Shown here: positions 1 to 10,691 of the stretch, piece after piece | How positions within the stretch are numbered: position 1 is the first letter of the stretch | Layout of the letters: every line of letters begins with the position of its first letter | From: Aotearoamyces nothofagi | Lineage: Eukaryota > Ascomycota > Leotiomycetes > Leotiales > Tympanidaceae | NCBI GenBank assembly: GCA_015345905.1 | Contig: JADDTR010000013.1 | Span: forward strand, 62,001 to 126,000 | DNA length: 64,000 bases | Direction: 5' to 3' | Made by a program: the position numbers and the translations under genes | The notes under the pieces: model-generated | Seen by the model: only the letters and a program-made list of their open reading frames with translations | The model's database searches: none | Told to the model about the DNA's origin: nothing

Positions 1-1
1 A

Positions 2-1393
2 GGAGACGACGATGAAGCTGCCAGAATTGCGGTTGCACAGAACTTGAACATCAAGCTGCTGCTTGACGACAACGATGTTACGATTGCTGGTCACCCATCG
101 GTCTACCTGAAGGGCTACTCGATGACAGCTTCCCTTAAAGGACATGGAATGACCGTGTTCGAGGTTCCGGGTGAGGACATTGACCAACTCTACGGTGCCG
201 TTAGCAGTGCAGTTGCCCATAACGGACCGGTTGCTGTCGTCATCAAGAGGAAGATGGTTCCTGGAATCAAGGGCCTAGAAGGTACCACTCATGCTCACGA
301 CGTTATCCCAGTGAAGATCGCGATCCAATATCTCGAGGAGCGTGGCTACACAACAGCTGTTGAGAAACTAAAGGCTATCGCACCTAAATCCTCAGCTTAT
401 ACTTATAGTGGCTCCTCTGCTGAAAAGTTTTCAAACCGCGTCGTCTTTGGCGAATCTGTTGTATCGGTTCTGGATGCGTTGCCAAAGGAGGAGGCTAAAA
501 GGAGGGTTCGTGTGATCGATTCTGACCTTGAGGGTTCCACAGGACTAAGCGTCATCCATAAAGCGCACCCGGAAGTGTTTATTTCCTCCGGAATCATGGA
601 AAGAGGCAACTTCTCTGCAGCAGCAGGCTTCGGATCCACAAGGGACAAAGTCGGCGTGTTCTCCACCTTCTCTGCTTTCTGCGAGATGCTTATTTCAGAG
701 ATTACCATGGCTAGACTCAACTTTGCAAATGTGCTTTGCCACTTTTCGCATTCCGGAGTCGACGATATGGCAGACAATACTTGCCATTTCGGGCTCAATA
801 CATTCTTCGCCGATAATGGTCTAGAGGACAGTGATACGACGAGGCTTTACTTCCCAGCAGATGCCAACCAGATGAGGAAGGTCGTCAGCAAGGTCTTCTT
901 CGACCAGGGTATCCGCTTGGTCATCTCGACCCGTGGTAAGGGACCCTTGATCTTGAAGGAGAAGTCACAAGTTCCGTACTATGGAGAAGACTACAAGTTT
1001 GTACCTGGAAAGGATGAGTTTATCCGAGTTGGATCCGCCGGATACGTCGTTGCATATGGCGATATGGTGTATCGCGCCCTAGACGCAGTCGATCGCCTTC
1101 GTAGCGAAGGCTTTGACATCGGTCTTCTCAACAAGGTCACTCTAAACACGGTGGATGAAGAGGCTTTGAAGACAGTTGGCTCATCGCCCTTCGTGCTTGT
1201 TGCCGAGACGCTGAACCAGCGCACAGGCCTGGGTTCGAAGCTGGGTAGTTGGCTCTTGGAGAGAGGTCTTACACCAAAGTATAAGTACGTTGGAACGCAC
1301 AGAGAAGGCTGTGGCGGCTTAGGCGAACAGATCGTCCACCAGGGTCTAGATCCAGAGAGCATTGCCAAGCATCTCCGGGCTCTCCTGAAGTGA
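2..1393 (+). CDS. Transketolase-like protein, 3' part (5' end outside window)
   Basis: The frame is open from base 2 to the TGA at 1391-1393, about 463 residues; the first ATG-less stretch shows that the start lies left of the window. The visible part begins in the end of the thiamine-diphosphate domain (LLLDDNDVTIAGH), followed by the pyrimidine-binding domain and the C-terminal domain. Transketolases move two-carbon units between sugar phosphates in the pentose phosphate pathway; close relatives include dihydroxyacetone synthase. The usual GEDGPTHQP substrate loop is replaced by a divergent VDDMADNTCHFGLN, but the Asp-x3-His spacing is kept. This fits a divergent fungal transketolase paralogue better than the housekeeping enzyme. 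It converges on a sugar transporter. Family is clear; exact substrate is not. Confidence 0.85.
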   Translation, partial: GDDDEAARIAVAQNLNIKLLLDDNDVTIAGHPSVYLKGYSMTASLKGHGMTVFEVPGEDIDQLYGAVSSAVAHNGPVAVVIKRKMVPGIKGLEGTTHAHDVIPVKIAIQYLEERGYTTAVEKLKAIAPKSSAYTYSGSSAEKFSNRVVFGESVVSVLDALPKEEAKRRVRVIDSDLEGSTGLSVIHKAHPEVFISSGIMERGNFSAAAGFGSTRDKVGVFSTFSAFCEMLISEITMARLNFANVLCHFSHSGVDDMADNTCHFGLNTFFADNGLEDSDTTRLYFPADANQMRKVVSKVFFDQGIRLVISTRGKGPLILKEKSQVPYYGEDYKFVPGKDEFIRVGSAGYVVAYGDMVYRALDAVDRLRSEGFDIGLLNKVTLNTVDEEALKTVGSSPFVLVAETLNQRTGLGSKLGSWLLERGLTPKYKYVGTHREGCGGLGEQIVHQGLDPESIAKHLRALLK

Positions 1394-2004
1394 TCTTTTG
1401 TACTGTAGCTGGGTTCGATAAGATTCTTCCGGGGCTTGCTAGAGAATAATAAGACGTTAGGAATTATGTTCTCGAATAGACCAGTCTACTCAGAATACGT
1501 GGCTAGATATCAATCTCATCTTAGATTGTCAGTTAATTCAGAATGATTGCGTTTCGATCTAATGCCGGTATAACATCATAATTCTCCTCTGAATGGCGTA
1601 AGTAGGTGAATAAAACCCATACGACACTTGGAAATTTCCCTGTAAGCATGTAAATGTAAACTGCCTGGCAATAATAATATGTGAGAGACTCTTTTAATCT
1701 GGGCGTTATCGTTATCGGCGAACCCGCATCAGTTCCATTATAGCTTTTTTTGCATTTTTTGTTTTTGCTTTTGAGCGTCTTTTTAGATAAAATTTCTTCT
1801 ATTTTGGGAATAGAGGTTGGGGCGCGGGGCCATGCGATTTATTGTGAAGAGTTGAGTGGGTGGTTGATCACCCCGGTGGACAGAGATGATTATATCAATG
1901 ACGAACTTCCTGATTCTCTTACTAAGTAATGTATATCGAATCTCTATTTCTTATATTGAAAGTAGAAGCCGCTAAAAGCTCCTTTCTTTGCTTCCAAATA
2001 TTCT
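1394..2004. other. Intergenic, convergent 3' ends
   Basis: About 610 bases between the convergent transketolase-like gene and sugar transporter. It is AT-rich with T-runs near 1745-1770. I see no credible coding exon, RNA gene or repeat. Confidence 0.6.
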
Positions 2005-3923
2005 CTAATCAGCTAGTTTGATATGGTCACCCTTATTTGGAAATTCTTGAACTTTATACCCTGGCTCGTCAATATCTACAGCATCCAAAACTGCGACGTG
2101 GACCTGCCTAGCCTGAAGACCGGCCTTGATCTCAACGTCGCCCTTGATTACAGCAAGCAACTCGGGGGCGTCAGAGTGCATTGTTCCGTCGATGAGCATG
2201 TCAATCTCTTCAAGGGTCTTGTTACTTGTCTCTACCCAAAAGAAGACGATGAAAAGGACCTCCAGAACGTCCCACGACGCGTTGACCATGTAGGTCTTCC
2301 ATCCAATAGCTTCAAGAGCAAATGGGAATGCAAATGTCACGATACATCTAGTCGTGTTAGAAACCATGGCTAATACTCAGATTAACGCAGCAAAGACTTA
2401 CGCGGCGCCGTTGGAGAAAAATGTGTAGATTGACATGCCGTTGGCGCGGAGAGAGAAATTAAGCACCTCTGGAGGATACATTACCAAAAGCGTGCTCCAA
2501 CCAAAAGCATAGATTCCTATCGCACTTTAACATTTTGTCACGGTTCACGGAATGACACACTGGTTACCTTGATAAAGAAAGATGCATGCCACGGTACCGT
2601 ATACTCCGGACCTATTTTCCCCAGAGCCGTACACTGTTTTATTGTCAAGGAGTGATGTTGTGGGAAGTTGGCTTCAGGAACCTACATTTTGTAAAGGCTC
2701 CTACCAAAAATAAGAACACCATCGAGAGACTGAGTGTGCCGGCGCCTAGCTTCTTGCGGCCAATTTTGTCGGCCAGAGATGTGCCAAGTATGGCAGTAAA
2801 CAAGCACCATACTGAGAGATAGATGTTAATTTGTAGCTGGGTATTCGTGTCGGTAATACCAGCTTGGGTAAGCATTGTGCCGAGGTAATATCTGGGAAAG
2901 TTATTAACGTGACCAGAATGGATTTGGCAGAAGGCTTACGAAATGATTCCACTGCCGCTCAGGTTACCGAATACCGCGCAAGAGCAGGCCAGCATTAATC
3001 GTTTTCTGTTGTGCGGCGTTTTGACAGCATCGGTCCAGCTCTGGCTTGGCTTGTTGGCTTTCTCAAACGCTATGGTGTCGGCGATCTGGTTGTACTGTAT
3101 GAGGACGACAGGGTCATTGATGTCTCCATCCGCTGACATGATAGCGAGAACTTCAAGAGCTTCATCTTGCCGGTCGTGATACATCAACCAACGAGGGGAT
3201 TCTGGGATAAACGGTAATACGACGAGGCACAGAAGACTGGGAACGACCTGAAGAATCGACGGGATTCGCCACGCCCATGAATTCAGGATCTTTGCCGTGC
3301 CGTAGGTAACCCCAGAAGCAATCATACCACCACCGTACCAGAAGTCGTAGTAGAAACCGAGGGAGAATGCTCGCCACTTGAGCTGGGCAACTTCGGACAC
3401 GTACGTGGGGCACGCTATCGAACTAATTCCAATCCCAATTCCAATTATGAGACGCCCGACAACGAACATCGGAGGGTTTTGTGCTGCAGATTGAAGTACA
3501 ACACCAATCACTGTCACGCCGACAGCTCCAGACATGCCGCTCTTTCGGCCCCATTTGTCGATGATGGGGCCTGAAAATAGGCCGGCGACGCAACCTCCGA
3601 CCCAAACGATTCCCGTATTCACAGACTGCCCTGCTGTATTCAAGCTGATTTCGTTATAGAACGAGGGCAGGATATTCAGACCATTCCTATGGCGGTTAGG
3701 GAGTGACGGTATTGTATGGCACAGACGTCTTACATCATGTTCCCATCATAGCCCATTGTCTGTGACAGAGATGAGCGGTTGGTGGTAGGTTTTTCTGCAG
3801 TCTGATTTGACTCACCATTGAATTCACGAGGCATGCAAGAATTGTAAGAATACAGAGGCCGGTAGAGCTCCGTGGGACAAACCGGCCTACATGCGTGTTG
3901 AGGCGGGACTTGACCGACGCCAT
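2005..3923 (-). CDS. MFS sugar transporter (lactose permease/sugar porter type)
   Basis: Seven exons on the minus strand: 3816-3923, 3734-3759, 2940-3686, 2686-2891, 2568-2633, 2402-2516, 2005-2347, giving 500 residues. The ATG at 3921-3923 was chosen because the longer frame starts at TTG. Sugar-porter signatures are present: GYDGNMMNG in the first membrane segment, the loop DKWGRKSG, PESPRWLMYHDR before the central loop, DKIGRKKLG in the second half, and a C-terminal segment ending with an ETSNKTLEEID-like motif. Twelve membrane helices are expected, and the protein should sit in the plasma membrane as a proton-coupled sugar importer. The 26-base second exon splits the GYDG region, as is common in this family. 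Substrate cannot be told; lactose, cellobiose or hexose are possible. Confidence 0.9.
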
Positions 3924-3994
3924 GGTTGGAACGTTCAAGAAGGTTAACAGTAAGGATCGAGTGTTATAGCAGCAGAAGCGGAGTAATCGTATCT

Positions 3995-4001
3995 CTTTAT
4001 A
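3995..4001 (-). promoter_or_regulatory. TATA-like box of the sugar transporter
   Basis: TATAAAG on the minus strand, about 70 bases upstream of the ATG at 3923. Position and sequence fit a TATA element, though no transcript start is known. Confidence 0.35.
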
Positions 4002-4867
4002 ACACTCTGCGGCAACTTAATCGAAGCCATTTGAGGCGAAAATAATCGCACAGGTCTCGGCTCAGAACAAGGGCATTTCTAGTAGGCCACTGATATCGGG
4101 GATAATGAGGATGATAAGATCGGGCTATAGGTTAGATGGGAGATATTCCTATTCTAGGAAAACAGATGGAGAACCAAACCTATTTAGGAAGCCAGGGGTG
4201 TTTACTCATACTATAGGGCACACCCCCGGTATCTCAATTGGACTTGATTATATTCCAGTACATCCCGAGCACTGCAGAGCGTGGACTCGAGGTCCTTAAT
4301 CTTCTTATCTCCTTATCTCGCTATCTTGGCATTATCTCGAAGCCCGGATATTGTGGGGACAATCGCTATCGGTGCGTGTATAACGAGGAGAATTATGCAC
4401 TCCGCCGCACCTTATGCAGTATATCCTGTGTACATCCCTAAACCCATTACATGCTGGTCTATGGAGAACTAAGCCCTTCTGGTTCAAGCGTGAGATGCGC
4501 AGCTTTGGGCTTGGGGAACGATAACGATATGCTCTACACGTACTCGACAGACAGACGAGGAGCGGGAGGAATCTTGCCCCGAGTCCAGGATCGGTTGTAG
4601 AGACAGCTTCAATAACAGCCAAGCAAGGACCTCGGATATGTCACCATTTCCTGTACTCCTGGGTGTATCTTCCTGTCCTAGTTGTGCTATCCGTACTGTA
4701 TCTTGAATTTGGCGGCCAAGCGTCACTTCCTTCTCCTTTCTTTGACCAGATATTGGCTAGGCCGAGGAAACGGGTTGTAGATGGGTCCCTACAATTTATG
4801 GCCCATCATAGTCTATACGGCGTCACCAGACAACCAAACACATTTGCAAGATTCCTATGCTGTCCTG

Positions 4868-4875
4868 ATATAAAT
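4868..4875 (+). promoter_or_regulatory. TATA-like box of the dioxygenase gene
   Basis: ATATAAAT about 150 bases upstream of the ATG at 5021, followed by a pyrimidine-rich leader. A plausible fungal core promoter; inference only. Confidence 0.35.
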
Positions 4876-5020
4876 ACTAAAGCACGCCGCATTCTATTCT
4901 TTCTTGTCCGCTAACTTCCTCGAAACCTTTATTTCATAGCTTATTAGCATTGTATTATTCCGTTTTCCAGTTTCCGAAATAGTATCACCGGCCATTATCA
5001 CCTCTTCAATACCCTCCACC

Positions 5021-6106
5021 ATGGCACCTTCAGCAATTGACACGGAGCCTCCCACCGAGAAATCCGTCAAGGAAACCCCAAAACTCGAGCGGTTTGATGC
5101 CAAAGACCCCAATACGACCTGTGAGGTACTCGTAGAGGCCCTCAACCGCGACGGCGGCATCATAGTCGAGAACCTCTTCAGCGCCGAGCTCGCAGCCCAG
5201 ATCAGGGCCGAGCTGAAGCCCCATTTCGACACGGACCGGGTCGACAAGACGGGCTTCTTCCCCTCCACCACGCAGCGCGCTTCCGGCCTGATCAGCATAT
5301 CCGAGGGCTGCGTCGAGTATTTGACAACCCCGCTGCTGCTCGAGGTGGTCAACTCGGTCCTCTCGTCGACGTACAGCTTCTGGATCGGCGAGAAGACCAG
5401 GACCGTGACGTCCAAGCCGCAGATCTCGTCCACGGCGGGCTTCCGAGTCAACCCAGGTGGCAGACAGCAGGCGCTGCATAGGGACGACGCGTGAGTAGCC
5501 TCCTAAAGATCCTCGCGTGACGATCCAGTGATATCTTTTTTACCACATAGCTAACGTCTGGTATAGTGACTACCACACGCGCAATGTCGACTTCCCCGCC
5601 TTACTTGGCTGCGTCGCCGCAGTGACCAAGACCACGAAAGAGAATGGCGCCACGATTGTCATTCCCGGCTCCCATACATGGGGCCCCGAGCGAGGTCCCA
5701 AGGACGCCGAGGCCATACCAGCCGAGCTTGAAATTGGCAGCGCTCTTATTTTCTTTGGCAACACATACCACGCAGGTGGGAAAAACGAAACAACGTGCGT
5801 ATCTCTGACATGTAAATCTTGTATTTCTAGTACTACCAGAATCAGAACCGAAAGCTGACAAATTCTTTCATGACATGCAGCGACTCTGTGAGAGAAACAG
5901 TAGGGCTATTCTTTACAAAGGGGTTCTACCGCCAATCGGAAAACCAGTACCTCATGGTGCCGGTGGAGAAGGCTAGAGGAATGTCAACTCAGGTAAAAAG
6001 GTTGCTGGGCTATGGCATTTCGCCCCCGGGCGTTGGCTTTTACGAGTACCAGGATCCTATGAGGGTTTTATATGGTGTGGAGGATGAAGAAACAGTGGAA
6101 CTGTGA
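5021..6106 (+). CDS. PhyH-family Fe(II)/2-oxoglutarate dioxygenase
   Basis: Three exons: 5021-5490, 5567-5794, 5881-6106, 307 residues. The intron ends fit well, with branch point CTAAC at 5551. The protein belongs to the phytanoyl-CoA dioxygenase-like superfamily, whose fungal members include the verruculogen endoperoxidase and other secondary-metabolite oxygenases. Iron ligands visible are HRD (in LHRDDADYH, end of exon 1) and the distal histidine in NTYHAGGKN; the arginine of SVRETVG after it could bind 2-oxoglutarate. The Pro/Gly-rich GATIVIPGSHTWG strand is typical. No signal peptide, so cytosolic. It is convergent with a C6 regulator and divergent from a sugar transporter. Substrate is unknown; no core synthase lies next to it. 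Confidence 0.88.
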
Positions 6107-6321
6107 AGATTAAGATGCCTTTTTGGATATTGTCTAGCTACATATTCTGAAGAGAGTAGGCTTTGTCAAATAGTAGTAGCAATTCAATTCTTATCTGTCG
6201 ATATTTCTTCAGCATATGAGATTCCTGGCTAAGTCTGCATTTTACATATATAGACTTTGACATACTATATATATACTTCCCTCTTTTAAAGCAAAGCAAG
6301 CCCTTATTTGTATGAATTCAA

Positions 6322-7949
6322 TCAAAATACCAAGAAAGTATTACCACTTTTTGCCTTTTCTCTCGCGACCTCGATCCAGCTAATTTCGCTCACCTGATCC
6401 TCCTGCATAGCCCAAAATTCTTTCAGAAACTCCAGCATCTTAGCTCGATCCAGGGGGCCATTAATCCGCATGATCTCGCTCATACTTGCTTTAACACACG
6501 CCTGGTTCTCCAGATGTCCGCGACACTCCGTCCCAGCGACAAACACGGGCCACGCTATATCCTGCGCAAAAGGCTCAATATCCTTTAACCCTCGTAGGTG
6601 TTCAAATAGACTATCGCGCGAGTCGTCAATAAGTAAAGCCGCATGAACGGAGTCTAGTAGTACCCGATACCCATATATGAGGGTGGAGTGATAAAAGATC
6701 CCCAAGACGTGGTCTAAATCTCTTTTCGCTTGTGGAGATCGGAAATTTAGCCTCTGTCGACAAACGAGAGCGTGCTCACGCGCATTTTCAAGCCTAGCAT
6801 GTAAGCTGGTGAGGTTAAGTGGGAGTCCGAGGTTGGCATGGGCTAGTTCTCGGCGTTCGGTTTGTGTAATGCTGCGGATGACGCGAAGGTAACCGATGAA
6901 TATTGCGTCAGAGTCGCTGGGAACCGCATCGTGTAGCATGTCGTCTGCGGAGTCAAACTTTGTTATATCGGCGATGGCATTTATGGCGAAGAATTCTTGC
7001 ATAAAGAAGTTCTGTACGGTATCTGTTAATACAGTGTCCTGCCTTCTATTGGACCAGCATGTGATCATGGACCGGGCAGCACGTAGATGTAAAAGCCACA
7101 GTCTGGATTCGGGTAATTTCATCTCATGGTAGCAGAGCAAGAAGATGGAAGCAAGAATCGGGGTTGCGGGTCCCTGGTCTGTTCGCTGTAAAGCGTGATA
7201 TTTCATGTGCTCTGCCGAAAGTGCCAGTGCTTGATTTCGATAGCGAATGAAGGCCTTTAGATTCTCTTCGTTTGAGTATCTATCACTATAGTATCGTCGT
7301 AAAAGGTCCCCTGCTGCGCTAGCTAGCACAGAGGAAAGTAATGACGGACACTCGAGCGCCATTGGGAGAATAACATTCCGCCACGGATTTTCAAAACTGT
7401 CCACCCAGGCAAGCTGCGGTGCAAGGAATCGGTCATAGTGGTGGAGAAGACGTCGTATCGATGGGTGCTGCAAGGCGTCGGGGACAGGAGGTGGATATAG
7501 CATGCTCAGAAGATCGATCTGGCTGTTAGGGCTGTCTCCTTGGAACTTTGCTGTCGGCATGCTTTCATCTGGTTCAGATATATTGGGGAACACCGATAGA
7601 TTGTGGTGCCCAGCATTCTCATTTGACGATAACTCTGTACCAGACGATGTAGATCGTTCAATGCCCAGTTCGTGAGTAGTCGAAATGAGGCCTTTGTGTC
7701 TTGCTCTACCGGTAACGACCTGCGCCCATTTTAAAGCTAACCCGTAGCCTGGGCATTCGAGACTTCGACTGTAACATTTTTGGCAGCGCGGTAGGCTTCG
7801 ATCGCACTTGATCCGTCGTCGATTGCATTTGCGACAATCTAAAGGTTGTGTTGTTAGCATGTTTATAAACGGCGCCCAAATCTCATAGACTTGGATCGGT
7901 ATCGTGGATTACCTTTTGCTGCTCTTGTGGAATCTTGCCCAACAGGCAT
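6322..7949 (-). CDS. Zn2Cys6 transcription factor (Fungal_trans_2 type)
   Basis: DNA-binding regulator with a binuclear zinc cluster at the N-terminus, spacing C-x2-C-x6-C-x6-C-x2-C-x6-C (CRKCNRRRIKC then PRCQKCYSRSLEC), followed by a GYGLALKW stretch and a long helical regulatory domain. I prefer two exons, 7913-7949 and 6322-7838 (517 residues), because the donor at 7912 and acceptor at 7839 join an ATG-led MPVGQDSTRAAK onto DCRKC in phase, as in related factors. A single-exon model from the ATG at 7858-7860 gives 512 residues and cannot be excluded. It converges on the dioxygenase and may control it. Nuclear. Targets unknown. Confidence 0.88.
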
Positions 7950-8336
7950 TAGATGTGTCGATTGATAGTTTGGTGCTTCACAAAAATGGAAGTTGGAGAT
8001 GTTAGAGATGTTGGATCAAGAACAAATGGTGTCTTATCATCCATCTTATCTCGTGTAGATAAGAGCTGGCGGGGGTGGGTTCCATTTCCACGTGATTGCT
8101 TACCTCGGTCTAAGTTGAAGCCAAGCTGCTAAAGCCCTTACTGAGTTGATATATAATTATCATTATTAGCATTCTCATAAAAAATTAATTTAATAAAGTA
8201 GGATTTAAAAATGAACAGATATTCCGTGATGTCTAGAAATCCGTTGTGGCAGGAAAATGTTTTTAGATGCTGCTACGGACATCAAAGTTGCCTTGACAAT
8301 AAACACTCCATCATAAGCACAGTGGCAACCATCCCA
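7950..8336. other. Intergenic, upstream of the C6 regulator
   Basis: About 390 AT-rich bases between the regulator start and the end of the aspartic protease, both on the minus strand. It should hold the regulator promoter; no gene seen. Confidence 0.5.
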
Positions 8337-9710
8337 TTACACAGTATCCCAACTCTCACCGGCGCCAATGGTCTTCAACGATGCCAGATCCAGGCCCGGT
8401 TCTCCTACGCCCCCCTGAGCTAACGCAATCGAGTCGTCCTCATCATTTAGAGCAACAAGTGCCGCCGTAGAGAAGGGCGCGCCAAACCAACATCTGCCAA
8501 CATCAAGATTCAAGATGCAGGTGCTGGGATTATAGCCTTGTGCCAGTTCTCCAGCTCCACGGGCGTAATTGCGTACTGGAACGTCGATTTTGATACTCTG
8601 GGTAGCGTCGACGCCAACGAATGTCAACCCGATAGTTAAATTCAAAGGGATGGATTTGCAGGTGCCGTTGTAAACGAGGGACCTTGCTGTACCATAGTAC
8701 AAGACGTTGTTCGTCGCATTGAGGAATGCGTTCAGTTCATCGCTGGAGTAAGCCAATGGGAGGCTGTCGTCATGAGTACCGGAATCAATGAGGCAATCAG
8801 TGTTTACACTACCGTTGAAAGTCTTGCCATTGATGCTGATTAATGGCTTCGCAACATACAGCAAGGTTGAGGATTCGCCGAGTGATTCTGAGTTCGACTT
8901 GGGCACACGAACCAGAGGTCCAGTGTATTTTGACTTGTCAATCGCACCAAAGAGTGTGCCGCCTGTGACCTTGCCAATTGGGCCAGTATACTTGTCAAAC
9001 CACATTACCAATGTCTTCGAAGCAATACGGCCAGAATCATACAGATTCTGCCTGAACGATGGTCCTGGTGTTATACTAGTGAAAGGGGAGAGCCCCAGAA
9101 CAGAGCGATCAAAGTCCACACCTTGACAGCTTCCATCATCAGCAACATTAAGGATGCCGTAGGATTCCATGGCAATCTGTACATTGGGAATGGGCCCATT
9201 GCCTCCTATAAATTTCAGGGTATCATTGACATAGTGTTCGCCAGTCAAACGTTTCCGGTTGCCAGCATAGTTATAACTGGATGTGTGGTTGGTAACCACA
9301 GCAGTGGGAGACTCGGCGTAGTTGTATTCGGCATTTGCAGCTTCATTGCAGGGACCTGTATCACTGGCAAATTGGGATCCGTAATTGATGGTAGCATTGG
9401 TTTCAAAAACCTGCGTTGAATTGAATTAGTGTTTAAACATCAATATTGGACATTGGATAATAAGCTTGGCCGACAATTAAACAAACGCTGACCAACTCAC
9501 CCAAAAGTTTGGACTTCCAGTATCTAATACTGTCTGAATAATCTTTGTGTTGTTTGCTGTGCCAACTGAAATATTCCCCGTTACTCTTTCGTTGGAGCCG
9601 TAGTCGAAGTCGGAAGGTAAGTAATAGTATAAACTATTGCCGATATTTCTAATAGCATAGGCATTTACTAAGCTGAACAGATTAACAACTGGAAGAATGA
9701 AGAACCTCAT
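8337..9710 (-). CDS. Secreted pepsin-like aspartic protease (A1)
   Basis: Two exons, 9501-9710 and 8337-9410, 427 residues. An N-terminal hydrophobic stretch (MRFFILPVVNLFSLVNAYA) looks like a signal peptide. Both active-site motifs are present: DTGS with Asp about 63 and IDSGT with Asp about 279, so the two-lobed enzyme looks active. Many N-x-S/T sites suggest glycosylation in the secretory path. The prosegment is very short compared with classic pepsins, and mature sequence seems to follow almost at once, as in candidapepsin- or OPSB-type fungal proteases. No clear GPI signal. Divergent from a sedolisin gene, with which it may share regulation. Role: extracellular protein breakdown at acid pH. 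Confidence 0.9.
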
Positions 9711-10691
9711 AGCAAAAGAAAGAATGGAGGCTTAAGAGAGTAAGATTGTAAGTTGAGTTCTTCGTCAATAAAGTGAGTAAAAACAAGGACAGGTAGATGA
9801 GCTATTATACGTATAGGGTGCTCGATGACACCCATTTCTATTATTTGCCAAGAATACAAGCATGATCACTTTAGGTACTTGTAGAAGCCCTAGGATTATA
9901 CGATTTCCAAAAGCTGTCAAATACCACCCTGGTGATGAGGATGGTGGAAACATGTTGGCGCCGACATATATGATGCGGTAGATCGTTTAATACGAGAAGT
10001 CAATCAAAGCGTTTTGGTTAAGCATAGAATGCCAAGAGTTCTCAATAAGACTTCTCAGTTCAAAAGGTGGTCATCGATGTCATATCTGGCAAGTAGTGCA
10101 AGGATTAGATAGGAGAGTTCTGAAACGTCGGTGTATGAAATTTATAAAGTCTCGGTATTTGCAATTTGTAGCGTCACGTATTTTGATTTGCATCGGATAT
10201 TGCCTCTGGCGTACTAGTAGCCGGATTTGACGGATAGGCTTAAGTTAAGCTTGATGCGACGGATACGAAGGATTCCCATATATCATGCCGCAAATCGTCC
10301 AACCTTGTAATATCTTCTCAGGGGTTGTGTTGAGAAGGTACCTCAATCGCCACTGACACCGGCATAAAATCGCCGCTGGCATGATTGAGGTAGGCTTACT
10401 ATGAGGCATGGATTACGAGCTTAGTACAGTAACTTGTTTGCAAAAGCTGGCGTGAACGGTCTAATGTATATTTAGCATAATAACCCTACTTTAGGGATTT
10501 ACGAGATGTTTTGCTGTCGTATATCGGTGGAGTAATATTGCATGACGATCGCCAGATTTCCACAAGGAGCTTTCTTTGCCGACTTGTCTGTGCTATGTAA
10601 GGCGTATGTAAGTACGACGAAATCCTTTCCGAATCCAGAAATTATCTCACTATCAACAGCGACTTCGCCTCTTTCCCGTAAGAGTTCGAAT
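9711..10691. promoter_or_regulatory. Shared promoter of two secreted acid proteases
   Basis: A 981-base divergent region between the aspartic protease and the sedolisin. GCCAAG, matching the PacC pH-regulator core GCCARG, occurs at 9847-9852 and 10031-10036. By chance about one such hexamer per kb is expected, so this is only weak support for pH control. Confidence 0.4.

Larger units (their letters stand above)
3924..5020. other. Divergent intergenic region (transporter / dioxygenase)
   Basis: About 1.1 kb between divergently transcribed genes, so it holds both promoters. The short frames inside lack family resemblance or splice logic and I do not call them. Besides the two TATA-like boxes no clear operator stands out. 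Confidence 0.5.

Noticed and set aside
10542-10691. Upstream in-frame extension of the sedolisin
   Set aside because: It would bury the signal peptide that begins at 10692.
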